Part shown: piece by piece, positions 63,954 through 64,000 of the stretch | How positions within the stretch are numbered: position 1 is the first letter of the stretch | Layout of the letters: every line of letters starts with the position of its first letter | NCBI RefSeq assembly: GCF_014196495.1 | Contig: NZ_JACIDT010000002.1 | Span: forward strand, 427,012-491,011 | Length of the DNA: 64,000 nucleotides | DNA from: Sphingobium jiangsuense | GTDB taxonomy: Bacteria > Pseudomonadota > Alphaproteobacteria > Sphingomonadales > Sphingomonadaceae | Direction of reading: 5' to 3' | Notes under the pieces: generated by a model | What the model saw: only the letters and a program-made list of their open reading frames with translations | Databases searched by the model: none | What the model was told of the DNA's origin: nothing | Position numbers and translations under genes: made by a program

Positions 63954-64000
63954 TGTCGATAATAAAATTCCGACGTTTGAGACATTTTGCGTCTATTTCG
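63899..64000. mobile_element. Left edge of a possible inserted element
   Basis: After about 63899 the sequence becomes AT-rich and non-coding. It contains dyads such as GTCG...CGAC (63955-63974) and GAGAC...GTCT (63980-63994). These could be end repeats or recombination sites of a transposon, but I cannot assign a family from 100 bases. Confidence 0.4.

Noticed and set aside
63899..64000. Tn3-family inverted repeat or resolution site at the right edge
   Set aside because: Dyads are visible, but I cannot match them with confidence to a known Tn3-type end or res site from 100 bases, so no family is claimed.

Overview
The window is high-GC DNA from an alphaproteobacterium, most likely a sphingomonad (order Sphingomonadales). 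This rests on the style of the proteins and on gene neighbourhoods (glyQ-glyS-ppdK; ffs-dnaX-ybaB; lon-hup; mreBCD-mrdA-rodA divergent from mutL; tandem cysteine desulfurases with a ferredoxin). Short dispersed palindromic repeats of a kind common in sphingomonads are also present. No 16S gene is present, so genus is not resolved.

Positions 1 to about 52,700 look like ordinary chromosome. From the left: a cobalamin riboswitch on the minus strand facing the window edge; the ligase and exonuclease of the bacterial ligase-associated DNA repair cluster; tRNA-Lys; folK; agmatine-to-putrescine genes (aguA, aguB); a secreted M28 peptidase; an AT-rich toxin-antitoxin pair wedged against rpsD; chorismate mutase; a nucleoside hydrolase; the rpiB-glyA-(zinc ribbon)-nrdR-trmJ run; iron-sulfur genes; 4.5S SRP RNA, dnaX, ybaB; lon, hup, tRNA-His; a small repair and stress group; a complete NAD-dependent molybdenum formate dehydrogenase operon (fdsG, fdsB, fdsA, fdsD, fdhD) with a LysR regulator; the rod-shape operon; mutL; ychF-pth-rplY; a TraB/GumN lipoprotein; glyQS; and pyruvate phosphate dikinase.

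At tRNA-Arg(ACG), 52,730-52,806, the chromosome changes to an integrated element that runs to the right edge. A large serine recombinase abuts the tRNA, and its last 15 codons are read from the antisense of the tRNA gene itself. Then come a small unknown gene, a ParD/ParE-type pair, a large ParB-domain protein, an arsenic cluster (arsR, two unrelated arsenate reductases, acr3, arsH), a MerR regulator with a YnfA-family protein and a divergent CDF metal exporter behind a classic 19-bp-spacer MerR promoter, then DUF736 and DUF932 genes typical of integrative or plasmid backbones. The DUF932 gene breaks off at about 63,900 into AT-rich sequence, which suggests a second insertion.

Most notable observations: (1) a DUF7662-VapB fusion antitoxin with a VapC toxin whose C-terminal tail is translated through the rpsD terminator into the rpsD 3' end; (2) a dispersed palindromic repeat inserted in frame inside glyS, with three intergenic copies in the same window; (3) the recombinase C-terminus and stop codon lying inside the tRNA-Arg attachment gene, so the protein end depends on the integration state; (4) the truncated DUF932 gene at the right edge.
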